Shown piece by piece: positions 1 through 13,700 of a stretch of 64,000 nucleotides of DNA; position 1 is the stretch's first letter, and every line of letters begins with the position of its first letter. A model generated the notes under the pieces. That model worked only from the letters and a program-made list of their open reading frames with translations, did not search any database and was not told where the DNA came from. Position numbers and translations under genes: made by a program. The stretch spans positions 2,728,001-2,792,000 of the forward strand of contig JACZZP010000001.1 in NCBI GenBank assembly GCA_015183035.1. The letters are read 5' to 3'. The stretch comes from Meloidogyne chitwoodi. Its lineage: Eukaryota > Nematoda > Chromadorea > Rhabditida > Meloidogynidae.

Positions 1-730
1 GGTGCCATCTCTGCATGTTGAACCTTAAAAATGTGTTTTTGCAAAATTGGGGAAAATGTCAAAATGGTCAGTTGACCAAAATGTCCAATTGGCCAAAAGT
101 AATCAAATATTGTTTTTTTTTTTGGTAATTGACCAATTTGAACAATTTATAATAATTTTTAAAGTTTTACCCATCCAACGGGAGGTGAACTTGGCGGAGA
201 TATAAGAAACTGCTTCTCAAGAGGTGGCAGTTTAAGATGTCCCTGTTCATCTTGGTCTACCCTTCTTGCCATTTTTATATTTTTAGCAAAGAATGCTTTC
301 ATTTTTGTTCCATTAAAAGAGTGGTGCTCGACAAGTAGCTTTGCAGCTAATTTTAAGGGGAAATTAATTTAAATGGGTACATTAGAGTCTGAGATTGAAT
401 AGACACTGTTTAATAAAAAAGAAAACCTGTAGCATGCTCAGGTTTTTCAAAAACAACACGAACACGTTGAAAACTTTTAAGAAAATCAATACGGATAGGA
501 TCTGTTTCAGAAGTAATTTGTTGAAACAAAGATCGAAAGTTTGCTTTTTGTTCAGGATCATCAAATAATTCTTTTGGTACGTCCTAAAAAATAAAAAAAG
601 AATATTTCTCTTTTTCGTCACTTACCCTAATAATAATCGCAGTGGGTAAAATCTCCTTATCACAAATTGTTTCAGGTTGTTTTTCTTCCGTTAAATCAGA
701 CACTACCGGTCTTTTTTCTAATACATTCAT
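1..730 (-). CDS. rcan-1: Calcipressin (RCAN), calcineurin regulator, 5' part
   Basis: Calcipressins bind and modulate the Ca2+/calmodulin phosphatase calcineurin in the cytoplasm. Four exons read on the minus strand: 626-730, 427-583, 171-346 and 1-23, closing in frame for 153 residues, after which the gene leaves the window. The start at 730 is the first ATG of the exon. The N-terminal part is an RRM-like fold (residues about 35-115, with FRSLFQQI and SFQRVRVVFE). The family signature FLISPPSSPPVGW follows near residue 135 and carries the SP-repeat that docks on calcineurin. The next exon begins VQHAEMAP, as in nematode homologues. The missing 3' end should hold the PxIxIT-like tail. The gene is divergent from pezo-1. 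Confidence 0.9.
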
Positions 731-1707
731 TTGTTGTTTTGTATTGATTTAAATTAAAGTTTTAGAGAAAATAAGTCTTGTCTCGACTTTAAAACTTTTC
801 TTTTAGATTTTTAAAAAAATATATAAAAGTACACTATAACGAAAAAAACAGTCTCAGTCAGATATTTTAGTGCTTCCCTATGTTTGGCACTTTTTTTCCT
901 TCTTTTTGGCACACCCTTGGCTTTAATAATTGGATTCAATTCTCTTTTTAGAGGGGAGACTAAGTATATAAAAAGACAAGAAAAAAAGGAAATGTCGGGA
1001 GGGATTTTTATAAAACACTGTCAGCCGAATTTTATTCTCGACTGACTTAGTTACTTATGCTCGATAGATTGTGTAAAACTTGTAGAGATTGAAAAAATAG
1101 CAGGGGAGAAAAAAAGAGCTAAAAAGAGAGAAAAAAAGTAAATATTAAGTTAAAAATGCATTATTACAAAATGTTAAAAGACAAAATGACTATGAGAAGA
1201 AAAAACGTTTTATTGACATTTTGATATATTTTGCTCGTTATGACATTTTGTCTGTTTTTCTGTTATTGGTATTTAGTTAAAAATGCTTTTAATGGACGTT
1301 ATTTCTGACGACTCAAACACACAAAGATAGAGAAGTCAGTAAAAAATAATACTAGGTAGAGAATAAAAATAAATCTAACCCTATAAAAGCTGCAGTATTT
1401 AAAGTCAAAGACACTGTTAATAAGGAAAAGTGTTTTCGTAAACAAGATTAGTAAAGAAAAGACTTTCTTTTTTTAAATCTTTAAGGATTAAGCGTTGTTC
1501 GTTTAACTATATATTTATTTATTTTGCTTTATACTCTAAAGATCCTTTTTTTGCTTAAATAGACGCGTTTTTTGGCGTATTTTATATTTAAAACATGCCA
1601 ATGAGCTTCCTTTTTTTCAGTATTAAATTTTCTTATTTTTAACCTCTTTTTCTTAATAATTTTCTTGATATTTTTTTGATATTTAAGGTTGTTTAGACAT
1701 ATAAAAT
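731..1707. promoter_or_regulatory. Divergent spacer between rcan-1 and pezo-1
   Basis: This 977-bp spacer lies between two divergent starts, so it must hold both promoters. No TATA box or known operator could be fixed with confidence in such A+T-rich DNA. It contains two copies of the GACATTTTG word (about 1216 and 1242) that recurs in other spacers of the window, and no credible open reading frame. Confidence 0.4.
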
Positions 1708-4700
1708 ATGAGTTCTTCCATTCAAGGTCAACAACAAGAACAAACCACTAGTTTTAATATTCCTTCTACACACTCAGAAACATATCAAGAAGAAAATAAT
1801 CGTCGATTTGTAGTTTGCATATCAATTTTAAAAAGAATTTCTGATGTTTGTATTGTTTGTATAATATGTCTTGTTGGTATAATTAGTGTAAACTTTTCTT
1901 TCAATTTTTCTTATTAAAGCAAGTCTTTTTTAATTTTAGCCTTCTCTACTTAATTTGCCTTATTTTCTATCATTTCTTGCAATTTTAACTTGGTTGGCAC
2001 TTTATACGCCTTTGAAAAGAGGAAGATTTAACCTAATAAAAGGATCCATTCTTCTCTATTTAATTATACACTTTTTGGTTTTGATTGCTTATCAGTTTGT
2101 ATTTTTTCAAAAATTTATTCTGCCAGGTTCTTTTGTTGCGAGGTTTATTTTTTAAAGTTTAATTAGATTTGAAAGAGACTCCTTTTTAGTTTTTCTTTGG
2201 GTTTTAATTTTAAATTTTTTTGGTGAGTCATCTACTTCCGAAAAGCATCGAACCTGGGTCGCCTTTTAAGTCCAATCCTGACACCTCTACATCTTGGAAA
2301 TAAATCCTTTTAAAACTTTAGACTGTTAGGCTTGAACGTTTTGATCAAATACTCTTCTGGCTTGTACTGGTGGGATATTCGTTTAAATGAATTTATTGGA
2401 ATTGTGCCTTTTCTAAATTTTGGAGCATTACCTGTGCTCTATTTTCTTCTTTTTATACAATATCGGTTTATTTTATTTTGATTAAATTTAATTATATATT
2501 AATTTTTAGATGGACAAAAGATGGGACTAAATGTAGTTTAATCACAGTGAATCATACAACTTCTAGAGCACAGGGAGGAGGAGATGATGAGTCATTACAT
2601 GATGAGGTTAATTATTTTACTTTTTTTTTGGAGGGATTACATAGAAAGATTGTTATAAATCAATAATTTGGGTCATTTTTAGTTACTTTTAAACACTGCT
2701 GGCAATGATTCTGTTGATGTTATTGCTCTACAACGAATTACTTCACATATAATGGATAGAGAGAAAATCAGAAAATTAATAAAATGTATTTAAAGTTGTT
2801 AACAAAAATTCAGAATATTTAAAAATCAATCAAAAAACCAGAATTTCATAAACTTAAAAACCTGAATTTTTAAGATTCTGGTTTTTGGAAATTCTGATTT
2901 TATAATTAAAAAATCAGAATTATGTATTTTTTAATTATCAGAATTTAAATAAAATACATTTTTATTTTTAGCACGTCGTAAAACAATTTCTGGTGCAGTA
3001 GCTGCAACTTTAGTTACAACAATACAAGAAATTACTTATTTATTTTTATATCATTGCTATGTTTTTGCTTTATTTTCAATGCTGGTTTATTTTTTAAATA
3101 TTTAATTTATTTTAAATTAATTTTTTTATTTTTCAAAAAGATTTGGGCTCTTCTATATCATTCAATTATTGGCCTCGTGTTCTTAGTTTTGGCATGTTTT
3201 CTTTGGGCACTTGTAGATTCTCGTAAATGGTCTTTTCGTTTGTCACCGCTAATTCTTGCATATGTTGAGGTTTTTTATTTTTTTTTTAATTTTTTTTTTG
3301 AAATTCTAAATATATAGAAGGAAAATTGGGCTAGAAAAAGTCAAATAATTCAAAAAAATTAATTTTTTTGAATTTCCAAAATTAATTTTTCATTTTTTTT
3401 AATATAAATTTTATTAAATTTTTTTTTAGTTGTTACTTATTGCTCAATACATTTATAATATGGATTTATCTAAAGAATTAAAAGATGATGATTTACTTGA
3501 AATTATTGGATTTAAATATGAACAAAGTAAAGCCAAGGCTTTTTGCACTATATTGATAAAGGTTTAAATTTTTTTTTATTTTTTAAATTAATTAAGTAAA
3601 TTAATTAATTTCTAATGAACTTAAAAGATGATCTTTCTCTCAATTTTTTTTCAATAAAGTTTTTTTTATTGATTGTGAAGAGGGAGTGGAGAGGGTTGGC
3701 TTTTTTGTGTTGAATTTCTTTTTTATTTTTTGTGAGAAAAAATTTTTTTATTTTTTACACTTGAAGTAAAGTCAAAGCCCCCCCTTTTTTTTACCTAAAT
3801 TTATATTTTTTTTTAATTTTATTTTACTTAAATGTGTGATTAATAATAAATTAAGAGAAGAAAAACATCTCTTAATTTATTAAACAAAAATATAAGATCA
3901 ATTTATATTTTACTTTTTGGAGTTTTAAAATATATGTTTTTTTACCTTTTGTCAATACGTTTAGTAAGAGAAAAGGTTTTAAAAAATATATTTTATTTTT
4001 ATTTTTCCAAATAGGGTTTAATAATCTGTCTATAAATGATTCACTTTTTTTTTTGAATTTTTTTTATCATTTGTACACATACCAATAACTTTTTTTATTT
4101 AAAACTATTGACAAAATGTAAATAAAGCAATAAAACTGGGAGAGGATAATATTGGGTGTAGAGGGAAGGGAACAGAGAAGGTAAAGGGAGAGGGATCGAT
4201 TTTATTTTTTTTTATTTTAAAATTTTATTTTTATTATTTTTTATTTTTTTTTCAGCTTCTATTAAGCCTTCCATTTTTTGCTCTTTTACGATTAAATTTA
4301 CGTGAAATTAAATATAATTCATTGAGTACTCAAGATCGCTTGAAACATATCAAAGATTATGGAACTTTTGATCTGACAGAAAATAATATTGAAGGAGAAA
4401 AATTTGAAAAGAATAGAAAGGTTTGTTTACTTTTAATTAAAAAATAGTTTTTTTAATTAATTTAATTTTTTATTTTATATATGCGCGGGTAATTTTTTTA
4501 AATTAATGGGGGAAAACGTGTTAATTTTTATTTATTTATTAAAAAGAAAGATTTATTTAATTAAATTTTATTGATTCCTTTCAACATGTATGCTTGGCCG
4601 AGTGGTTAGTGTGTTAGTTTCGTCCCCCAGACTTGATTAAGGTTCGATTCCACTGGCAAGAAAAACAGTGTGGGAGAGTTTATAATGCTGAAAAAATTAA

Positions 4701-7700
4701 TTTTCTTCAGTCTAAAATTTTTTTTAAATTTGGAAAAAATTTAAAAATCAAAAAATGTTCACACCTAATTTTTATTTTGTTTTAAAAAATATTTATTATT
4801 TTTTTCAGATTCATTTTGCATTTATTTCAAAAGCTTTAACAAAATATTGGATTTTTCTAGTTGTAATTTGCCTTCTTTTCAATTCTCCGTTAGCTTCAAG
4901 CAACAATCTTTTTTCTATTGGATTTTTTATTTTATTTGTTATACTTTTGCTTGTTTTTCAGGTTTTTTTTTCAATTATTTTTCTCTTAAAAAATCAGAAT
5001 TTTTGGGAAAATTAGAAAAAAATGAATTTTATATAAAAATGATTAACAAACATATAAGCTCTTTTTTGGTAAAATAAAAAAAAATAATGTCATAAAAAAT
5101 ATGTTTCATCATTTTTATTAACAGTCATAGGGCAAAATCCTTCCCAATATTTTTATTTAAATTTTTATTTTTTTTTAAAGATTTCTTTTCGTTTATTTCG
5201 CAACACAATATTTTTATTTTTAACATTATTAATTATTTATTCATCTCTTGTGCTAATTTCAATTTATTGCTATCAATTTCCAAGTGTTCCGGAATATTTA
5301 AAAAATTTAACTGGATTAGATGATAAAATTAGTGCAGATATTGGTCTTCAGACATATGAAGAAAAGGAATTTGGGTAAAATAATTAAATAATTTCCAAAA
5401 AATCAGAATAAATCAGAATTTCGTTTTTAAAAATCAGAATTGTGTTTTTAAAAATCAGAATTTAATTTTTAAAAATCAGAATTTTGTTTTTAAAAATCAG
5501 AATTTTGTTTTTAAAAATCAGAATTTTGTTTTTAAAAATCAGAATTTTGTTTTTAAAAATCAGAATTTAATTTTTAAAAATCAGAAAATAATTTTTTCTT
5601 TTTTACAGAGCTCTATTCTTTCGATTAATCAAATTAATTTCATTAATTATTGTCACAATGCTGCAACTTAAATTTTTTCACGATCCATGGTCAAAACTTG
5701 TCAGAACACCAAGTATTGTTTCTCAAGCAGATGTTGAAATAATTACTTGTGAAGTCAACTCTTAAAATTTTATTTGTTTTAAAAAATGTTTTTTTTAAAT
5801 AATAATTTTTTAATATATGGATTTTAGATATTTAATTTAATTAGTTTTTTTTTTTAAATTTGAAGGAATTTTTCCTAAAAAAATTTAAATTAGTTACACA
5901 ATCCATATATTAAAAATTTAAAATTGTATATTTATCTACCTTAATTACTTTTGTGTATAAAATTAATTTTTAAATTAATTTTTTTTAATTAATTTAAATT
6001 TTACGATTTCGTTATTTTTTAAATGCTTATTTAATTTTATATTTATAATTAAAATTAATTATTTTTTCAGATTGTTTTTTTCCAGATATTCTACTACGCA
6101 AAAAAAAATAATGACCTCTTCAGCCTTTTTAAATGACACAAAAGATTTTTTCTGGAGATTTTTGGAACTTCATTTATTTAAATTTACACTTTTAATTCTT
6201 TTGCTAATTTGTATTGAACATTATTGTTTGCTCAATTTTATTTGCATCATTTTTATTTCAACAGCACTTTCTTCTGCTTCTTTTTGTGTTAATTCTACTA
6301 CTTTTACTCTTTGCGCATATATGGCTTTAATGTTTATTGTTAGAAGTATTTATCAGGTTTTTTTAATTTTTAAAAATCACAAGTTTTAGTATTTTCATCA
6401 GAATTTTAAGATAATATTCTGATTTAAAAATCAGAGTTTTGATATTTTTATCAAAATTTTGTTTTTTAAAAATCAGAATTTTTACTATAATATTCTGATT
6501 AAAGATCATAAGTTAATTCTGGCTAAGTTGAAGATTCTGGGTTTTCATCAGAATTTTTATTTGATTCTGATTTTTAAATTAGCAAATTCTAGTTATAAGA
6601 TCAAAATTCTGGTTTTAAAATTAAATTTTAATTTGTTCTGATTTTAAAATGATTTCTGGTTTAAGATCAGAATTTGGAAATCAGAATTCTGATTTTAAAA
6701 TCAGAATTCTAGCTTTGATATAAAGGTCAGAAAAATTCTGGCTTACAGGATCGAAATTCTGATTTTTTTCTTTCAGAATTCTGTCTCTAACTTAACCAGA
6801 ATTCTGATTTTTTGATCTCAACATATTTTAATATTTATTATTTTTAAGTTTGAATTTATCCCTTCACTTGAAGATTTTAATTGGCCTTGGAATAAAACAT
6901 GTGCTAGCAACAGAACAGATATTATTCCTTTATTTAATACAACATCAAAATGGGTTGGACTTGAAAAACAAAATGATGAGTGGATTTTTAGTGATGTTTT
7001 TGTAAGTGATAATTTTAGAAAAATTTTCTTATTTTGGTACCCACCCCATTTATTCGCAAAAAAAAGTATTTTATTGCGATTAAATGGGTTGTTCAGAATT
7101 TTTTTTTAATTTCTTTTTTTAAAGGGCTACACAATAATTCTTATGCTAATTGGAGTTCAATTTTGCATAAAATATCGTCAAAATTTAAATCGAAAAATGC
7201 GAAATTTGGCAGAACCAGCGCCTGGAATTCTTTTTCCTAATGCTCAACCTTGTGATTTTGATAAAAGTCTGACTGATTGTTTCAAATATTTGTTAAATTA
7301 TGGATTTTATAAATTTGGAATGGAGGTTTTTTTTAATTTTTTAAATTTTATTTTATTAATTTAAATTGAATAAAAGATATCTCTTGCTTCTCTTTGTTTT
7401 GCTGCATGGCTAAGAATGGATTTGCTTGGTGCTTTGCTTGTTGTTTGGCTATTTGTGTTAATTTCTATTTCTCGAAATGGACGAAAACGTCTTTGGCCTT
7501 TTTTGGTTTTTTATTTGGCTTTTATGCTTCCTTTGCAATATTTGTCTGCTATTGGATTACCTTCAAATATGTGTATAGGTTTGAGAAATTTTTTAATTAT
7601 TTTTTTTTAAATTATTTAATTTTCTGATTTTTATATGTTCTGTTTTTTAATTAAAAAACAGAATAATTAATCTTTGTCAAATAAAAATTATTGTCCATCG

Positions 7701-10700
7701 GTTGGGTTCGAACCTTCAAATAAAAACTTTTTTTTTTGTTTTGAACGTTCTGATTTTTTTTATTCTGATTTTTAAAATTACTAAAACGCATTTTTCAAAT
7801 CCCTCAATTAGTTTATCAAAAATAGAAAATAAATTTCCATCGACGGGTTTCGAACCTTCCCCACAACTTCTCAAAAATTGCAATTTTTCCACTGCACCAA
7901 ATTGTTACTTTATTAAAAACATTAATACTTTTATTAAATTATTAAAAAAAATTTAATTTTCAGCTTATCCTTGGGATTATTGGCAACCTCTCTTCAACAT
8001 TTTCCATTCAATCAATGATAGTTGGAAACATTTAAATAACAATTTGACATTATTTCTTTGCCTTTCAAATTATAGAATGTCTCCTCAACGTTTTTCTGAT
8101 AATCTTAAAATTGATTTTATTTTATTGGCAATTATTTCAGGTTTATTTTTCTTTTTTTTTATTTTTCTAATTTTTTTTTATTCTGAATTTTGTCAATTAA
8201 TTAAGTCAAAAAAAATTAAAAAAAAAATGGGGAAACTAGAGATCGGCGGCCAAAAATTCAATTTTTCTTCTTCTTAAATTATTTGAATTTGATTTTTCCC
8301 GATCTCTAGAGGGAAAGCATCACCCCAAAATTAATATTTATTAATTTTATTTTTTTTTTTCAGCACAAAATCGAATATTTAAACAAGAAAGTGATCAACA
8401 CCCTGCTGGTTCAAATGATTCAATTTATGTTTCTAATAAATATCAACTTTTAAAAGAAAATCCTTATTATGATTTTGTTATTGAACAAAGGTTTATTTTA
8501 TTTTTTTAATGTTTGGATATATATTTTTTTAATTTTTAGAAGTTTTGTTGATTTTATCAAGTACATAATTTTTATGTATGGACATTGGATTACCATGGTT
8601 TTTTTTAATTTTTAAAATTTAATTTTTTGACAATTTTTTTGCTTTTATGACTAAAAATAGAGAGAGAGGGACAAACAAAAAATTTTTTTTTATTTTTTTG
8701 ATTTTATTGGAATATTTAAATTCTAAAAAAAATTTCAGATAATGACCTTATGTGCTGGTTTAGGAGGAACTTCACTTTTTGCTTTGGGTTACGTAATTTT
8801 AGCATTTTGGATGCTTTGGGAAGGAAATAATTTGTATACAATGCATCGTTATACAAAAACTTTGTCTCGTTGGAATATGCTGGCTAAATATACAGTTTTT
8901 ATTATGCTTTGTAAAATTGTTCTTCAGGTTTCCTTTTATTTAATTAATTTTTTTTGGGAGACCTTTGACAAATTTAGGTTTAACACCCCATTTATATGCA
9001 AGAAAAAAAACAAAATATTTTAACAATAAAAATATTTATTTTTGAATAAATGTGGGTTTACCTAAAATTTAAATGTTTAAAAAAAAATAATTTGATAAAA
9101 TTTTGATACTTTTTTTAACCAAAATTTACTTTTTAAAGTTAATTGGCTGTGTTTTTATTGGATTAATTCGAAATAAACAATTATGTCCTGTTCAACAATT
9201 ATTTAGCATTTTCTGTGTTAACCCACTTTCAATAGATGAATTACAAAAATTCTTTAATGAATTGCCAAAAGACGACACAGAGTTTAGTGACCTCCAAAGT
9301 TGTTCTAAAGGAGGAGACCCTTCTGAAGCAACTATTGGTTTTGATGCTGTAGCTTTTCTTTTTATAATATTCCAATTGAGAATTTTACATTCTTGGTATT
9401 TTCAACGTTGTATGATTGAATTTAGATGTGAAGTTATTCAGGCTAACAGGTTTTTTTTTTAATTTTTTTGGCCCTGCCGAAAAAAAATTGAAAATTTTTT
9501 GTATATTTGTAAGATATTATATATCATTCGATTCGTCTTTTCATTCTGAGTTGAATGATACCAAAATTAGCTTGATTAGATGAAATAATGAAAATTTAAA
9601 TGATTAATTAGGGAGGAGCAGCCGCGGTAATCACTCTCAAAAATGAGCTTGGTCCCCCCTTTGGTTTTTCAATTTTCTAATGCTTATAGCTTGACACGTT
9701 TTTATTTCTGTAAATTGATTATAGTATTATTCATCTCGATTGAAGAGACGATTCGACTGGTATATGTATTTTGAATATTAAAAAAAAATTTTGTTTTAAT
9801 TTTTTGGGCAAGGACGCAGATTCTTCAGGATTGACTTTTTTCTAAAATTAAAAAAAAATTTTTAGAGGAGCTGTTCTAATAAATCAATTAATCGAAAAAG
9901 AAATGCGTGAACAAACAGAACATCAAAATAAAAAATTGAGAGAAATTAAAGCAAGAACAGCAGCCATTAGAAAACGTTATGAAGAGCAGCAAAGGAGAAG
10001 TAGTGGTTATGGGGCTGTTGTTTTTTCTCCTCAAACATATGGACAAGGTTTATATTTATTTTGTATTTTTTTGGACATAGAAAAATATAAAAAATTTAAA
10101 AAAAAAATTCATCATTTTTTAGACCGGGTATTTTCACGTTAAGTGCCCCAAATTATATATTTTTTCCTTCAAAAATGGTCAAAAGAGACATTTAATTGTC
10201 ACATATTTTTACCTTATTTAAGCCCTAATTTTCCAATGCTTTTAAAACTTCATTTGATCCGTATTAAATTTTTGACCATTATGTCCCTTGACCATTTTTA
10301 AAAAAGGATCAATTTTTTAACAACCATATAAAAGTGATGAATTTTTTTTAAGCCGATTTTCATTCTCTTCTTTTTATCATCTCAATGTTTTTCTCTATTT
10401 TTAACGCGAATTGTTGTTGTTGTTTTTTTTAATTTTTTCTTCTTATTTTATCTCTGCCTTTTTTTTTTGGGCGCTTTTTTGGAAATATTTTTGTGCCGTT
10501 TTTTTAACGTTTTTTTTTGTAAATTTTTTTTTCTTGCTTATAATTTAAATATCTATTAATAATACATTAATTAATCAAATAAAAAAAATAGCAGCAATTC
10601 GTCCTCGTTCACTAATTGATATAGACGATCCTTTGCCTTCTTATGATCTTAGATATGCTGCACCACAAACACCTTCTTCTGTTATTGGTTTGTTTTTTTG

Positions 10701-13700
10701 TTGATTTTTGCTTTTTTTTTATTTCTTTTTTGTTGCAAATTAGAGAGTTTTGAAAATAAATTTCATCTAAAAAAATATTATTTTTTTTTAGATGAAATTT
10801 ATTTTTTATTCTTTTATCTATAAATTTGTGTTTTTTTGTTTGTTTTTGCCTGTTTGTGTTGCTTTAATCAAAAAAAAATATTTTTTCTTTTTTTAATGTG
10901 CGCATTCTTTTCCATATATTTTCTCTTTTCCTTTTATTTATTAAAAAATTACTAATATTTTTCTACTAATTTTTTTTAACACATATACTTAACTTTTACC
11001 TTAAAGCTTTAAAAAAAATTTTTTTTATTATTTTTTTATTTTCTCTTTTTCAAGCTAAACGTTCTGGCGATTATTATATGTTCGATGGAGATCCAGAAAT
11101 GGATGATTTGATTGAACCAGTAATTTCATTTGTTCCAGAAGTAACTCCAGGAGCTGGTGATTTTGATAAATTAGATCCCGCACAGGTTTTTCTTTAAAAA
11201 ATATTTTTTTTTAATTTCTTTAAAATTTTCCAAGTTGTTGCACACAGCTTTAGGAAAAGATTTGGATTTAATTCAAACCTTAGATTCTGTAGAAGAAGCA
11301 GAACAAATTAAAGATGAAAAATTGAGAATGATTGCTGCTGTTGCTCCTTCTGAAAAAGCTAGGGAAATTGCTAAACTTGCTCTTCAATTGAGGCATCAAT
11401 CTCCTCCTAAATTAACAAAAGAAGATGATATTATTCCTTCTACTTCACAAGGTTTTTTTTAATAATTATTTTTGTCACCACCCATATTGTGTTTTTTGTA
11501 TTTTTAGAGGCTAAAAAAATTTTTTTGATGGTATTTTTCTATATTAGCATTCCTCATTTGTTCCTCTTCCTTTACCTCTAAGGGTTAAGGGACATAATGT
11601 TCGCAGATTTTTACAAGTCTTTTATCCCTTCTTTCAATCCTTTACTTTTTTCCAATTTAATCAGTATTGATTTGTTTATGACCATTATGTCTCTTGAACA
11701 TTTGTAGTTGAAAGAAGAAGAAGAAGATAATTCAGCGTGAACGTATCCAAAAAAAATATTTTTTTCGAGTTTTAATTTTTTTATTATTAGAAAAATCAGA
11801 GAAAGATGAAGAAACGGATACAACAGATGGAATTCCAATAATTCGTTTACGTAAAAAAAGAAAGCCTCAAGAAATTGAACAACAACAACAGAGAAAAGTA
11901 AGCTCAGAACAACAAAAACAACAATCATCACCAAAAGAAGATGCTTATAGTTACGGTTTGTGAATTTTAAACTTTTTTTTTTTATCATTTTATTTTTTTT
12001 AAGTAAAAGCATTAATTTCCTTTTTTCAATTTATTTGGAAAATTATGATTGCATTTTTTGATTGGATTTCAGCATTTTTAAATAGAAGATCAAGAGAACA
12101 TCGTTATGTTGCTTATGTTTTAAATAAAGAAAAGGAACATTTGAAGGAAATTATGAGCAACGTTTATTTTTTTTTTTAAATTTATTTAAAAATTAATTTT
12201 GAATTTTTAAGGAACTTTATGATGGTCAAATTTCAAGTTCAGATTTAAGGGAACGTTGGGAATCTCATAATATGCATATTGTTTCTAGTGAAGAAGATAT
12301 TAAAAGGTTTTTTTGTTTAACAATAAATAAGAGAGGGTTTAGATGTCTTTTTGGATATTCCCTTCCAAAAAATAAATGAAAAAATAAAGAATAAAAATTA
12401 ATTTCCACCAGTTGGGTCCGAACCTGGACCCCTCTTAACATAAAGTCGAGCGCTCAACCGACTTAGCCATATTACAATTATTTATTTTCTGATATATTAT
12501 GTTTATAACTTTTGTTTTCACAGATTAGAAAATGAAGCACATGACCGTTGGGCAGAAAGAAATGTTTTTGCACGTTTTATAAATGCAGTAGGAAATTGTA
12601 TATGTGCACATACAGATGTAATATGTTATTCTTTTGCTGTTTTTGTGCATGGAACAACTGCTGGACTTTTAACTTTGCCATTACCTGCATTAGTATTTTT
12701 TTGGGGAACTTTGGCGAATCCACGGCCATCAAAATTTTTTTGGGTTACAATGATTATTTACACAGAAATAGAAATTGTTATTAAATTTGCTTTTCAATTT
12801 GGTTTTTGGGATTGGAATTCTATTGCTGAAGAAGCCAAAAATTCGCATAAAATTTATAAATTACAATATATTTTTGGTGTTCAAAGAGTTGAATATTTTG
12901 CTGTAACTGATGTTGCTTTGTTAATTGCTTTGTTTTTTCACAGGTTTATTTTTTTATTTTTTTAAATTAATTAAATTGTGAATCCTGTGGTTATTTGAGT
13001 GGTCCGATTATCCGCGAAATTTTATAAAAGTAAAATAGAGCTTGCGATTAATTGGACCGCGACTAATTTTGGGAAAGTATTTAAATGATTTATTTTGTCA
13101 ATTTTGATGTTTTTTCAAATTGGGTATTTTTTCAGTTTAGGACATTTTGTCCGTTTGGGGTTTTTTCTGATTTTGGACATTTTGTCGGTTGGGACATTTT
13201 GTCTTTTTTCTATTAAATAATTTATTTTTTTATTTTTAAAGATATATGCTAAGAAAACTAGGTTTATGGAGAGATGCAAATTCTGATAGACTTTTAAATA
13301 ATAATAATATTGCAACAACACAAATTGAAAATAATAATAATTCTTCTTCAAATGAACAAAGTCCAAATAAAAATAAAATGCGAAATGGTTCATCAGCAAC
13401 AAATGATACATCTGTGGCAACAACAACAACAGCTTCTTCTTCAGATGATCAAATAATTTTACAAGAAATTGTTGTTGATAATGTATAAAATTTAATTTTA
13501 TTTAAAACGCGGGGGATCGGGGGAAAATTGAAAATATTATTACTAAAATTTTGGAAACAAAATGTCCAAAATTTTATGTCAAAAATAAGGTCCAATTTTC
13601 CATAATTGTGTTTTTTATGTTTCCATTATTAGATACATTATGTTTATTAGATATATTTAAATTTAGAAATTAAGATTTGAAAAAAAAACTTAATCTCTTC

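Noticed and set aside
6072..6123. Exon start for Piezo at 6071 immediately after TTTTTTCAG
   Set aside because: It would require a phase-2 donor in the preceding exon, which I could not find; the acceptor at about 6123 keeps frame. The point stays open.
11611..12012. 133-codon minus-strand open frame
   Set aside because: It overlaps pezo-1 exons antisense and is rich in Leu/Val/Phe because of A/T-rich composition; the plus-strand exons keep the Piezo frame.
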